Shown one piece after another: positions 35,685-64,000 of a DNA stretch of 64,000 nucleotides. Every line of letters begins with the position of its first letter. The first letter of the stretch is position 1. The stretch covers positions 1,340,501 through 1,404,500 of the forward strand of contig JAJNNQ010000031.1 of NCBI GenBank assembly GCA_027886175.1, read 5' to 3'. A program made the translations under genes and the position numbers. Origin of the DNA: Phylloscopus collybita. Taxonomy: Eukaryota > Chordata > Aves > Passeriformes > Phylloscopidae. The notes beneath the pieces are model-generated. The model made no database searches and was not told the DNA's origin. It was given only the letters and a program-made list of their open reading frames with translations.

Positions 35685-36470
35685 AGTTCTGGGACCTTCA
35701 GGACAAGAGGGACCATGAGGGGCTGGAGCGTGGCCAGGGAAGGGAAGGGAGCTGGGAAAGGGCTGGAGAATTCCTGAGGGAGCTGGGAAGAGGCTGGAGA
35801 ATTCCTGAGGGAGCTGGGAAGGGGCTGGAGAATTCCTGAGGGAGATGGGAAGAGGCTGGAGAATTCCTGAGGGAGCTGGGAAGGGGCTGGAGAATTCCTG
35901 AGGGAGCTGGGAATGGGCTCAGCCTGGAGAAAAGGAGGATCCAGGAGGGAAAAGCTCTGCAGCAGAGCCCTCCCCAAACTTCCCTCACTTTTTTCTCACC
36001 TCACATTTTCTCCACTTTTTGATTTTCCCCTCATGCAAGGCAGACCCTGAGGGGCTGGAGAGTGACCAGGGAAGGGAAGGGAGCTGGGAAGGGGCTGGAG
36101 AATTCCTGAGGGAGCTGGAAAGGGGCTCAGCCTGGAGAAAAGGAGGATCCAGAGGGATCTTTTCCCTCTCTGGAATTCCCTGCCAGGAGGGCACAGCCGG
36201 GGGGGGATTTGGGCTCTGCTGCCAGGGCACAGGGACAGGAGGAGAGGGAACGGCCTCAGGCTGGGCCAGGGGAGCTCAGGGTGGAATTTCCCCATGGAAA
36301 GGGTGCTCAGGCCTTGGGAGGAGCTGCCCAGGGAGGTTTGGAGTGCCCATCCCTGGAGGTGTCCCAGGAATTCCTGGAGGTGGCACTCAGGGCTGGAGAC
36401 AGGCTGGGTACAAGTTGGACTCCATGACCTTGGAGCTCTTTTCCAACCTCAGGGATCCTGGGATTCTCTG
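35685..36470 (+). mobile_element. CR1 LINE, second subtype, related to 34290-34910
   Basis: Same arrangement as 34290-34910: GAGGGGCTGGAGCGTGGCCA, five exact-length 31-bp units (starts 35761, 35792, 35823, 35854, 35885), then a second GGCTCAGCCTGGAG block. The GCTCTGCTGCCAGGGCACAG part and the tail GGACTCCATGACCTTGGAGC follow. The pair is probably a local duplication of a composite CR1. Confidence 0.83.
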
Positions 36471-37838
36471 TTGGAAAGCCCCAACCTTGCACTTCCAGAC
36501 ATGCAGATGGAAAGATGCCGTGCAGAGCTGGAATCCCCCTCCCATCCCTGGCACACAGGGGCAAATTCCAGCTCCATCCCAGCTGGAGAAATTCCAGCTT
36601 CATCCTCGCTCCCCTCAGCTCTGCCCCTCTGGGTGGCACCAGCTGAGCTGCAAACCCCATTCCACTGAATGATTTCGACAGCCAAACCAGGCTCTGCAGA
36701 CTCACCTTGACTTTTACGTGCATTTATTTGAAATTTGATGGTGAGGAGACCTGAAAGGAGAGCAGGAATTGGTTTTCCTGCTGGTTTGCCCCCAACAGCT
36801 GGAGGAGGAAGGGGACAGGACTGGTTTGAGCGCAGCCAGCACGGAACCTGCCGAGCTCTCCCTCAGCCAGCACCTGCTCGAATAAAGAGCATTTTTAGAA
36901 CCGATCCAAACGTGCTTTTTATACATTTTTAATGGGGGCTGTCAGTCACACAGACACCTGCTGCCACTGCAGCTGGGGTTTCTGAGAGAGAACAGCTCAT
37001 TCCCAGGCTTCCCTGGATAAATAATTCCTTCAAATCCTGCATTTCTTCCAGCCACTGCTCCTCCAGAGTTTTAATCCCGACACGCAACCGGTTTCTGTTT
37101 CTCCAAGCCCCATTTTTTTTCCCCCTCATGATTTATGTGAAGGAAATTAAGTGAGACAAAACGCAATTTCACACACGACTAGAGGCTTGATTTCCCTGGG
37201 AAAAAAAAAATACTGCGGGAAAAAGTGGGTTTGTAGCATTTGTGAGGACAAAACCTCCCCCAAATAACTCCTCCTCCAATTATTTAAGTCATTAAATCTG
37301 CAACTAAATCCTAAAGAATGCTGAAATATATAAACCTTGAATGTGCAATAACACAGCAGCAATTGCAGCCTTTGTCTGTTTGTCCAAACCCTTTTGTACT
37401 CTTGGTGCAATTAATTTTGGAATTTACTCCTGCCTGCAAATGTCTGGCATGGAATTATGACTCCAGGATTTATAAAAACCATAGGGAAGAGAAACTCCTA
37501 GCATCAGATAGAAGAGCAATCCTGTTTTCACTGAATCCAATAAAAATTCTTAAATAACTCAGTCCCCGTAGGGTTAGAAAATAAAACAGTGCTGCACAAA
37601 TACCAGTGAGCCCAAGGATTTGAATGTAGGAACCCAAAATTGCTGATTTGTATCAGCTGCAAGTTCAACAGAAGGAGAAGTGAGGAAAAATTACTGGATT
37701 TCATCACATTTTAATTGTAAATTGGTTCTGTCTGCTTTTCCCTGCGTCTCCAAACCAGCACGAAAATGATACCGAGAAAATCAGAAAATATCCCAGGGGT
37801 TTGGAATCTTGTTGTGAGGAAGAGAAATATTCCAGTTC
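36471..37838. other. Intergenic, nothing recognised
   Basis: About 1.4 kb, AT-rich in its right half, without a recognised gene or repeat. Confidence 0.4.
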
Positions 37839-37839
37839 T

Positions 37840-38082
37840 GTGCAAAGACACCTCCCACCGTCCCAGGCTGCTTCAAACCCCAATGTCCAGCCTGGCCTTG
37901 GATCCAGGGGCAGCCACAGCTGCTCTGGGAATCCCAGCCCAGGCAGGAATTCCCAATTCCCAATCTCCCAGCCAGCCCTGCCCTCTGGCAGTGGGAGCCA
38001 TTCCCTGTGTCCTGTCCCTCCAGCCCTTGTCCCCAGTCCCTCTCCAGTTCTCCTGGAGCCCCTTCAGGCCCTGCCAGGTCAC
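37840..38082 (-). mobile_element. CR1 LINE fragment, reversed
   Basis: CACCTCCCACCGTCCCAGGC, CAGCCACAGCTGCTCTGGGA, CCATTCCCTGTGTCCTGTCC and GGAGCCCCTTCAGGCCCTGC in reversed CR1 order. Confidence 0.87.
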
Positions 38083-38261
38083 ACTTAGGTCACCTCCAAG
38101 CTCCTCTCCCCCAGGCTGAGTTCCTGAGGAAGTTTTCTATTCATTAACTGTGTTTAAAGGCATTGGATATAATTGGATTTTTTAATTTGGGATGCAAAAT
38201 GCAATTACAGCAGGTTGTGTTTCCATCCTGGCAGTGCCTGTGCCCGTGAGCTGACTTTGGA

Positions 38262-38510
38262 GAAGGGCTGGAGGGACAGGACACAGGGAATGGCTCCCAC
38301 TGCCAGAGGGCAGGGCTGGCTGGGAGATTGGGAATTGGGAATTCCTGGCTGGGCTGGAATTCCCAGAGAAGCTGTGGCTGCCCCTGGAGCCCTGGCAGTG
38401 CCCAAGGCCAGGCTGGGATGGTGGGAGGTGTCCCTGCCCAGGGCAGGGGGTGGATTGGGATGGGATTGAAGGTCTCATCCAGCCCAAAAGATTCTGGGAT
38501 TCTATGGAAT
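38262..38510 (+). mobile_element. CR1 LINE fragment
   Basis: GGAGGGACAGGACACAGGGA, GGAATTCCCAGAGAAGCTGT, GGCAGTGCCCAAGGCCAGGC and the tail with ATTCTGGGATTCTATGG. With 37840-38082 it forms an inverted pair 180 bp apart. Confidence 0.87.
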
Positions 38511-38715
38511 GAACTCCAGGATGGGAATAAGGATTAGTAAAAGAAGAAGAAGGGAACAAAAGGAGAAGTAAGGGGGAAAAACATCCCAGAGGATTATTCA
38601 CTAAGACTTTGCCTTCCTGAGGGAGAGGCCACACCTGGATCCGGAGCAGCTGATGTCCACAGCTATTCCCAAACATCCCCCTCAGGTGTTCATCCCAACT
38701 CTTCCATCCCACTTG

Positions 38716-39153
38716 ACATTCCCTGGAGAGGCTGCCTGTGTTCCCTCCTCCTGCTGGGAGCCATCCATCCCCAGGAGCAGGGAATGGCCATTATCCCACT
38801 CCTGATACTCCCTGGAAAAGCCACTTTTGGTTTTCCTGGGGCTGATCCCATGCCCAGGAGCAGGGAATGGCCATTACCCCACTCCTGATATTCCCTGGAA
38901 AAGCCACTTTTGGTTTTCCTGGGGATGACCTCGTGCCCAGGAGCAGGGAATGGCCATTACCCCACTCCTGATATTCCCTGGAAAAGCCACTTTCCTTTTT
39001 TCTTGCTGCTGGGGAAGGTCCTGTGTCCAGGAGCAGGGAATGCCCATTATCCCACTCCAGATATTCCCTGGAAAAGCCAATTCTGTTTTTCCTGGGGATG
39101 ACCCCGTGCCCAGGAGCAGGGAATGCCCATTATCCCACTCCTCTTCCCAGGCC
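38716..39153 (+). repeat. 83-bp minisatellite, about five units
   Basis: Units begin AGGAGCAGGGAATGGCCATT at 38773, 38856, 38939, 39029 and 39112 (spacing 83, 83, 90, 83). Each holds CCACTCCTGATATTCCCTGG and AAAGCCACTTTTGG. Confidence 0.95.
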
Positions 39154-39798
39154 TTGGGAATTAACTGAGTCCCAGTCCCCTTTAAGTTTTATCCCCACAC
39201 TTTTATCTTCAGCCTCACGAGGCTCCTCAGGGCACATCCCAGACAGCTCCAAAGTGGGAAAAAACCAACAATTCCAGCTCCTCCAGAGCTGTTTCACGGG
39301 GATTTCTCCACACGGGATTTCTTCCCCACTTTTATTTCCCCTATCCAAAGGCTCCCAAAGTGCCTCTGGAGAGCTGGATTCTGGGAAGCAGCTGTCACCA
39401 CTCTCCTGGCTTTTGAAACATTTCTCTGGAGAGATTTTTTTTTTTTTTTATCTTTCCAATTTTAATCCTCTCTTACGACTCCGGGATTTGTTTTGTCCCG
39501 AGCCCGTTTTTATTTCTAGCGCTTGCTGGTAATGAAATCGGGATTATTTCTCCTAAATCCATGAATTCATCAGCTGTGCAGCAGCGGGATCAAGGCAGAA
39601 ATATTACTGATCTCTGCTCCGGGGCGTGATTTTTTATGGAGAACAACAAGCAGATGGAAACAATAAGGTGGGAGCTGCGGTTCTTCGGGATCAAATCCCT
39701 TGTTAACCACCGAAATCCGGGATTAGGCACGTGAGGAGCAGCGGGGTTTAACCGGGATTCTCCTGCAGGGCAAATCAGGTGGGAAAAGTCTGACATTT
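39154..39798. other. Intergenic, nothing recognised
   Basis: No gene recognised; a T run is at about 39437-39449. Confidence 0.4.
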
Positions 39799-39803
39799 AT
39801 TAG

Positions 39804-41069
39804 TGTCTGGGTTTGGAAAGACAGGAATCTGCCAGGGAGAGCTGGAGTTTCCCTTGGAATGGGGAATGTAAACCCCTCACCCCCTCCAAATTATAATTTT
39901 GCAATCAAGGGCTTTCAGGCAAAGATTTGGGAATGGGAATAACAGTTCTTTACTGGGAATATTAACAATACAAATGGAGTAGAAAAACAAAACCACCCAA
40001 CCAAACCAGCAAACAAACAAACAACAATCCTGGAGAACCCTGACAGAGTCAGAGCTCCAACCTGACACCCTGTTGGTCAGGGGGTTGGGAGCAGCCCCAC
40101 AGTGAGTCCTGCTGGAGTGGCAGAGGTGGTTCTGGTGGGGCAGAGATGATCCTGAGAGAAAAGGATTCAGGGATGGTGAGAAGGGTCCAGGGATGGTGAG
40201 AAGGTTCCAGTGATGGTGAGAAGGATCCAGGGGTGGTGAGAAGGGTCCAGGGATGGTGAGAAGGTTCCAGTGATGGTGAGAAGGTTCCAGGGATGGTGAG
40301 AAGGTTCCAGTGATGGTGAGAAGGATCCAGGGATGGTGAGAAAGGTCCAGGGGTGGTGAGAAGGGTCCAGTGATGGTGAGAAGGGTCCAGGGGTGGTGAG
40401 AAGGGTGCAGGGATGGTGAGAAAGGTCCAGGGATGGTGAGAAGGGTCCAGGGATGGTGAGAAGGGTCCAGGGGTGGTCAGAAGGGTCCAGTGATGGTGAG
40501 AAGGGGTCCAGTGATGGTGAGAAGGTTCCAGTGATGGTGAGAAGGGTCCAGTGATGGTGAGAAGGGTCCAGTGATGGTGAGAAGGGGTCCAGGGATGGTG
40601 AGAAGGGTCCAGGGGTGGTGAGAAGGGTCCAGGGATGGTGAGAAGGGTCCAGGGGTGGTGAGAAGGGTCCAGGGGTGGTGAGAAGGGTCCAGGGGTGGTG
40701 AGAAGGGTCCAGTTTTCCTCCAGGGATCGGGTGAAGCTGGATCCTTTCTGTGTTCCTGTGTCTCAGTTTTTATCCAGGCAGGAATGGTTGGCTGCCCCCA
40801 CTGGGTGGAGCGTCTCACACTGGGATGATGGAATGTGGATGTGCTGCTTTGGGGAGGGCACAGTTTGGGGATGTGTCAGTTTGGGGAGGTGTTAATGGCT
40901 CATTAGCAGACAACTTTCCCCCTGGAGAGAAGAAACAGATAATAAACAAAGCCCCACAGTCGGCCCATTGACAAAAGGCACCCGCCCTACTCTTCCCAGA
41001 GTAAAGAAGAACAGTGCTTTCAGGAGATGAAAATAGAATACACACTTTTGTTTTCCATAACCCAGGACA
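39804..41069 (-). mobile_element. Solo LTR, family A, complete, with 5-bp target duplication
   Basis: On the + strand it begins TGTCTGGGTTTGG and ends CCATAACCCAGGACA, with ATTAG on both sides (39799-39803 and 41070-41074). That is a perfect 5-bp target duplication. It is the minus-strand version of the LTR at 18320. It is longer than the other copies because of an expanded 20-bp minisatellite. No internal retroviral genes are next to it. Confidence 0.93.
40165..40715. repeat. 20-bp minisatellite inside the LTR
   Basis: About 27 units of GGTCCAGGGATGGTGAGAAG with variants (GGGGTGG, TTCCAGTGATGG). The related LTRs at 18320 and 21042 carry about two and four to five units at the same place. 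Confidence 0.96.
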
Positions 41070-41074
41070 ATTAG

Positions 41075-41658
41075 ACAAAGTCCAAATTCTCCCTCTTGGA
41101 GGGACAATTCCTGTAAGCCAGGAGATACCCAGGGGGAATGTCAATTTAGTTTTGGAATTCTCACATCTTCTCCTTGGCGTTTTGTCCTCCAGCTGCCTCC
41201 CATCCTTCCTCTGGCGCTGGGTTTGGGATGAGCTGCTCCTCATGGAGCCCATCCCTCAAATTCTCACCTCCCTGAGGTGTTAAAAAATAGCAATTCCCCG
41301 GATCCTGAGTTTTCCAGGCTCCCAAATTCCCTCAGATGGATCTCCTGGAATGGACACCTCCAGGATCAAGCTGCTCCAGGGACATTCCAGACCCCTCCAG
41401 AGGCAACACCTCATTTCCAGAGGAATTCCCACTGTTTCCACTACATGAAATATTCCCTAGGAATCGTTAATCCTCAGATTCAGACTTTTTTTTTTTCCCC
41501 AGGAAAAAAAAAAAATTGGATTTAGTCTTTTTACTTCTCCCTTCATTGGGCTGGTGACAATCCAGCTGTGGCCTGATGTTTTCTGGGATGAAAAGTGGCA
41601 GCAGAACACGCTTGGGGTAACACATTCCCATAGGGAATACAGCAGCGTCCAAAAAACC
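41075..41658. other. Intergenic, nothing recognised
   Basis: No gene recognised; a T run and an A run lie at 41487-41516. Confidence 0.4.
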
Positions 41659-42360
41659 CAATCCCACAGGAAATTTATAAGAAAAATTCAGATTTATAAG
41701 GAAAACTCAGATTTATAAGGAAAATTCAGATTTATAAGGAAAATTCACTGCTGGAAAATTTGATTTTCATGGGCTAAAGAGGGTCCTGCAGCATCCAGAA
41801 AACCCAATCCCACAGGAAATTTATAAGGAAAATTCAGATTTATAGGGAAAAATCACTGCGGGAAGATTTGATTTTCATGGGCTAAAGAGGGTCCTGCAGC
41901 ATCCAGAAAATCCAACTCCACAGGAAATTTATAAGGAAAATTCAGATTTATAAGGAAAACTCAGATTTATAAGGAAAATTCAGATTTATAAGGAAAATTC
42001 ACTGCTGGGAAATTTGATTTTCATGGGCTAAAGAGGGTCCTGCAGCACCCAGAAAACCCAATCCCACAGGAAATTTATAAGGAAAATTCAGATTTATAAG
42101 GAAAATTCACTGCGGGAAGATTTGATTTTCATGGGCTAAAGAGGGTCCTGCAGCATCCAGAAAACCCAGTCCCACAGGAAATTTATAAGGAAAATTCAGA
42201 TTTATAAGTAAAACTCAGATTTATAGGGAAAAATCACTGCTGGAAAATTTGATTTTCATGGGCTAAAGAGGGTCCTGCAGCACCCAGAAAACCCAATCCC
42301 ACAGGAAATTTATAAGGAAAACTCAGATTTATATAAAGGAAAATTCCCTGCTGGAAGATT
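41659..42360 (+). repeat. Composite tandem repeat, six units of 110-148 bp
   Basis: Each unit holds CAATCCCACAGGAAATTTAT, one to four copies of a 19-20-bp subunit AAATTCAGATTTATAAGGA, then TTTGATTTTCATGGGCTAAA and GAGGGTCCTGCAGCATCCAG. Units start near 41659, 41807, 41918, 42060, 42170 and 42297. Confidence 0.95.
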
Positions 42361-42893
42361 TGATTTGTGTGGGCTTCCTTTATCAGAGGAAGAAATAACA
42401 GCAAAAAAATACTTGAGGCATACGGGGAGAAGCTCCCTGCAGCTATTTTCCAAAGGGTGATGTGCTGAATCCAGGGATCCAGACATCCTGACACTCCTCG
42501 GAAGGAAAACACAGCCCCACCCTCCCCACAGAACCACTTTAGCAACTCAATTCACTGCAATTCTTAAATAACTTATGAGCTCTAATGGAAGAAAAAAAAA
42601 AAGAACAAAACCAAACCCAAAACTAAACCAATAACAAAGAAAGAGCTAAATCTGGAGGTGGAGCTGCCGGGAAAAACCATCCAAGGCAAGGCAGCCCCAG
42701 CTTCCTGCTGGATCCCGTTGGATTTTTGGGATTGGGAATGCCCAGAGGGAGGTTTGACCTGCCCCGGGGGTGGATCAGCGTGTGAAAAACGACGTTTCAC
42801 CATTTTTTATGTTAATTGATAAGTTTAATAAAAAGAAAATAAAATCAATAGAATAAAAATAGACAATTAGGGAGACAGAAGAAGGGTAGCTTC

Positions 42894-43244
42894 TCAGCTG
42901 AGGGTGCAAAGCAACAGGCTGCCTATTCTAAACTTCTTGATATTTGAAAATCTTGGTGTTACATATTCAAAAAGAGACTGATGCACATTTAAACATCTGT
43001 TTGGCTTATCAGTTTGAAGAGTCCTCAAGTATTGCAGCTTCTTTATCTGTTCTTGGCTCTGGGTGCCAAGGTAGGTAAATCTTTCTTGGCCATCAAGGTT
43101 CAATTGTTTTTTATCTTTCACAGGAATGCCAGGGGACTCTTCTGCCTTCTCTCTAGTTAGAGGTTCCAAAAAAAAAAAAAAATCTCCACAACTTCCCATC
43201 TCTACTTCTTCTGCTTCTACAAATAATTCTGTATTTGTTACAAT
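42894..43244 (-). CDS. Possible unidentified terminal exon, or remnant of one
   Basis: On the minus strand a splice-acceptor-like tttttcag ends at 43245 and is followed by 116 open codons to a stop at 42894-42896. An ATTAAA polyadenylation signal lies at 42829-42824, about 65 bp past the stop. The peptide is mixed in composition, with segments such as QERFTYLGTQSQEQIKKLQY and FEYVTPRFSNIKKFRI. It does not look like simple repeat translation. A run of 15 T near its start encodes FFFF and could mark decay or a frameshift. I do not recognise the family. It could be the last exon of a minus-strand gene, a retrocopy, or chance. Confidence 0.25.
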   Translation of the reverse strand: MVTNTELFVEAEEVEMGSCGDFFFFLEPLTREKAEESPGIPVKDKKQLNLDGQERFTYLGTQSQEQIKKLQYLRTLQTDKPNRCLNVHQSLFEYVTPRFSNIKKFRIGSLLLCTLS

Positions 43245-43322
43245 CTGAAAAATTTATGTTTTTAAATTCCACAAATAAGAGGAAATACAGCACAACCTTC
43301 TTACATTGTATGGACAACGTTC

Positions 43323-44154
43323 ATGGATATATGGAATATGAGATATTAGGGACAATGAGCCCTGGAATTCCTTTTCCATGGAATTTTCCCTGGTAGATGG
43401 AATATATTTAACCCGTGATCTCTTCTTCTTCTCCTTCTTTTTTTTTTTTTTTCTCCTAGAAAACCTCTTTGATTTCCTATAAACTCAATATAAAATCGCT
43501 CTCAGGTGTTTCCTAGGCACCGAGGGATGGATTTCTTTCGGAAATAAAAAGAGAATTCCAAGAGAATTCCTGGAGCGGCCAGCAGGGATTGGTCGGCGAT
43601 TCTCAATATTTGTGAGAAGCCAACTCCAAAATGTGAATTTATAACCGGCAGCTCCAGTTTCTCCTGGAACGGGATGTGGTTGCCAAGGCGACTCTGCCCG
43701 TTCAGCTCCAAGGAACCGAAGCGGTTTTTCCCGGGAATCACAGAATTCCAGAGGGATTGGAAATGAAAAATCTCTTTACAAGGTTTGTCCTTCCCCAGCT
43801 GCTGTTGATTGAGGGATCCCGGGACAGGCTGGGAGCGTCGCTGCCCGAAGGATTCCGTGGGCAAGCCCTCTCCCTGCTGGCCGCTCCAGGAATTCTCTTG
43901 GAATTCTCTTTTTTTTTTTTTCCGAAAGAAATCCATCCCTCGGTGCTCAGGAAACACCTGAGAGCGATTTGATGTTGAGCGATTTTATATAAAATATTTA
44001 TTTTATATTTTATAGGAAATCAAAGAGTTTTTCTAGGAGAAAAAAAAAAATAAAAAATCACAGGTTAAATGTATTCCAGGGAAAATTCCATGGAAAAGTG
44101 GAAAAGGAATTCCAGGGCTCATTGTCCCTAATATCTCATATTCCATATATCCAT
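43323..44154. repeat. Long inverted repeat (foldback structure)
   Basis: Left arm 43323-43588 and right arm 43871-44154 are reverse complements of each other apart from small indels and T-run length. Matching blocks include ATGGATATATGGAATATGAG, AGGGACAATGAGCCCTGGAA and ATCGCTCTCAGGTGTTTCCT. Others are GAGGGATGGATTTCTTTCGG and AATTCCTGGAGCGGCCAGCA. The 282-bp centre is single-copy here and rather CpG-rich. See findings. Confidence 0.95.
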
Positions 44155-44640
44155 ATTCCTAATATCTCAAATTCCATATTTCAGAATTTGCGCCGCAGGA
44201 TTTATATTTGCAAAATTTTTATTTCGGGATTTGTGTTCCAGATTATTTTTTTTTTAATTATTTATTTTTTTATTTCAGGGGTTTTATTTCAGAATTTGTA
44301 TTCCCGAATTTTTTTTTATTTCAGAATTTGTGTCTCGGGGTTTTTATTTCAGGGTTTGCATTTCCGCATTTATATCTCGAAATTCTCTATTTTGGAATTT
44401 TCAGCTTGGAATTTATATTTCAAAAATCTCTAATTTGGAATTTCCAGCTCAGAATTTATATTTCAAAATTCTCTAATTGGCAATTTTCACCTCAGAATTT
44501 TTATTTCAGATTTTTTCAGCTCAGAATTTGTGTTTCAGGATTTTTATTTCAAAACTCTCTATTCCAGAATTTGTTTTTTTTTTGTTGTTTGTTTGTTTTA
44601 AATTTTGGAATTCTTTATTTCTTACAAATCCTGTTTGAAA
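44155..44640 (+). repeat. Degenerate TTTATTTCAGAATTTG-type tandem repeat
   Basis: About 20 diverged units of 19-25 bp around TTTATTTCAGAATTTG, strongly T-rich. It starts at the outer end of the foldback right arm. Confidence 0.75.
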
Positions 44641-45139
44641 ATCCAGATTAAAACCCAGGAGTTTCCTCCGGGATCAGGAGGAAGAGTGAAGGGTTGGATG
44701 CTCCATCAAAATTTCTGTAAAGCCACAAAAAAAGTTTAAAAAAATCAGAAAAAAATTTAAATAAATTAACTTCAGACTGATTTTAGGCAGCTGTACTTAA
44801 AAATTATGATATAAATTACTGGGATTTTTTCTCCCTGATTTTCCCAGCCCTTCTCCTGCTTTATTCTGGTGGATTTTTGATATTAAACCAAGATTATCAA
44901 ATGTATCTCTCCCAGTGATTTGATTAACGGGCAGTAATTTTAGCTCATACACTATTTTACCTTGATTTAAGCAATCAATTCCCCCCTCCACACCAAAACC
45001 TCGGCAGGAAGGCTTTGTGCAAGGACAACACCGGGATTTTAACCTTGCCTTGAAAACCTAGAGTTGCAGTTTAGACAATTCTAGCTGAAGTTACATTGAG
45101 CTTTAACATTGTTTCTGTTTTCAATTCTCCTTTTCCGGC
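44641..45139. other. Intergenic, nothing firm
   Basis: AT-rich. A short minus-strand open frame (44797-44991) is present but unidentified. Confidence 0.4.
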
Positions 45140-45325
45140 CTTTTTTTTCCAAGGCCCTGGAGGGACAGGAGACAGGGAACGGCTTCCCACGGCCAGAGGG
45201 CAGGGATGGATGGGAGACTGGGATATTGGGGAAGGATTTTCTGGCTGGGAGGGTGGGGAGGGGCTGGGCTGGAATCCCCAGAGAAGCTGAGGCAGCCCCT
45301 GGATCCCTGGAAGCGCCACGGCCTC
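45140..45325 (+). mobile_element. CR1 LINE fragment upstream of PRPF40A promoter
   Basis: CCAAGGCCCTGGAGGGACAG, GGGAGGGTGGGGAGGGGCTG and GCCCCTGGATCCCTGGAAGC in CR1 order. It borders the CpG island. Confidence 0.75.
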
Positions 45326-45842
45326 AAGGCTTCCACAGCTCCCGGAGCGCTTGGACGAGGCTCTGAGGCACAGGGCGGGACTGTGGGGCTGTGCAGGTGC
45401 AGGAGCGGGACGGGCTGATCCCTGTGGGTGCCGTCCCAGCGGGATATTCCCGATCCCGATCTCCCCGGCTCCCAGCGGGCTCTCCCCGCCCGCCATGGCG
45501 GCCGCTCCCCCTCAGCGGCACCAACCGCGCCGCGCAGGGTGGGGGGGGGGGCCCGCACGAACCCGGCGCGTACCACCCGCTGCAAGGCTGAGGGGAGATC
45601 TACCGCCACCTCCCGGTGCGTCTGACCGCCGAGCTGAAACGGTGGAGGGGGAAGTCCCCCCTCTCCTTCCGGCGCTGTTGGTACCGCCCGGCCCATCGCG
45701 CACCGCCCCCGGTCCCACGTGAACGGTTTCCCGGCGTGCCCCGCGCTCGGCCGCCGCAGCCGCCGCTTCGCTCCGCGCCCCGCGCTCCCGGGAACCGCCC
45801 GAGCGAACCCCGCGCGGCGGGGCCGGGCCGCCCGCCGCCGCC

Positions 45843-64000
<18,158 letters not shown>

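Noticed and set aside
40165..40715. CRISPR-like regular repeats
   Set aside because: Units are contiguous without unique spacers, and the DNA is vertebrate; it is an LTR-internal minisatellite.
44797..44991. 64-codon minus-strand frame (KIVYELKLLPVNQITGRD)
   Set aside because: Composition looks plausible, but there is no family match, no clear splice sites at both ends and no link to the candidate exon at 42894-43244.

Overview
This 64 kb window is vertebrate nuclear DNA, almost certainly from a bird and probably a songbird. The evidence is about twenty fragments of the avian LINE CR1 in both orientations, several endogenous-retrovirus-type LTRs, and one intron-rich protein gene whose exons read as PRPF40A. 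No bacterial or phage-type genes are present. Species and chromosome cannot be told from the sequence alone.

Right part (about 45.4-64 kb): a GC-rich CpG island with two CCAAT boxes leads into PRPF40A on the + strand. PRPF40A is the pre-mRNA splicing factor with two WW domains and a series of FF domains. Twenty coding exons (2454 nt, 818 codons from the upstream ATG) can be joined without a frame break through GT-AG introns. The gene runs off the right edge partway through the sixth FF domain. Two exons are very short (23 and 25 nt). The linker between the WW and FF domains is an alanine-rich, GC-rich exon that looks bird-specific. The introns carry many tandem arrays: a 184-bp array in intron 2, a pyrimidine-rich array in intron 9, a 32-bp minisatellite starting at the donor of intron 14, and a 22-23-bp minisatellite in intron 20. 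Intron segments are also duplicated between introns 3 and 7 and between introns 10 and 12.

Left part (1-45 kb): no protein gene could be identified. It holds CR1 fragments, at least three LTR-type repeat families, minisatellites (many inside CR1 or LTR copies), an AT-rich higher-order array, a 3.2 kb tandem segmental duplication with long and short units, an inverted LTR pair, and an 830-bp foldback structure 1.7 kb upstream of the PRPF40A start. A possible terminal exon on the minus strand (42.9-43.2 kb) is the only other coding candidate and is unidentified.

The main themes are repeated birth of minisatellites inside transposable elements, and heavy repeat expansion in the introns of a conserved splicing gene. 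All family calls are by eye; no search was run.
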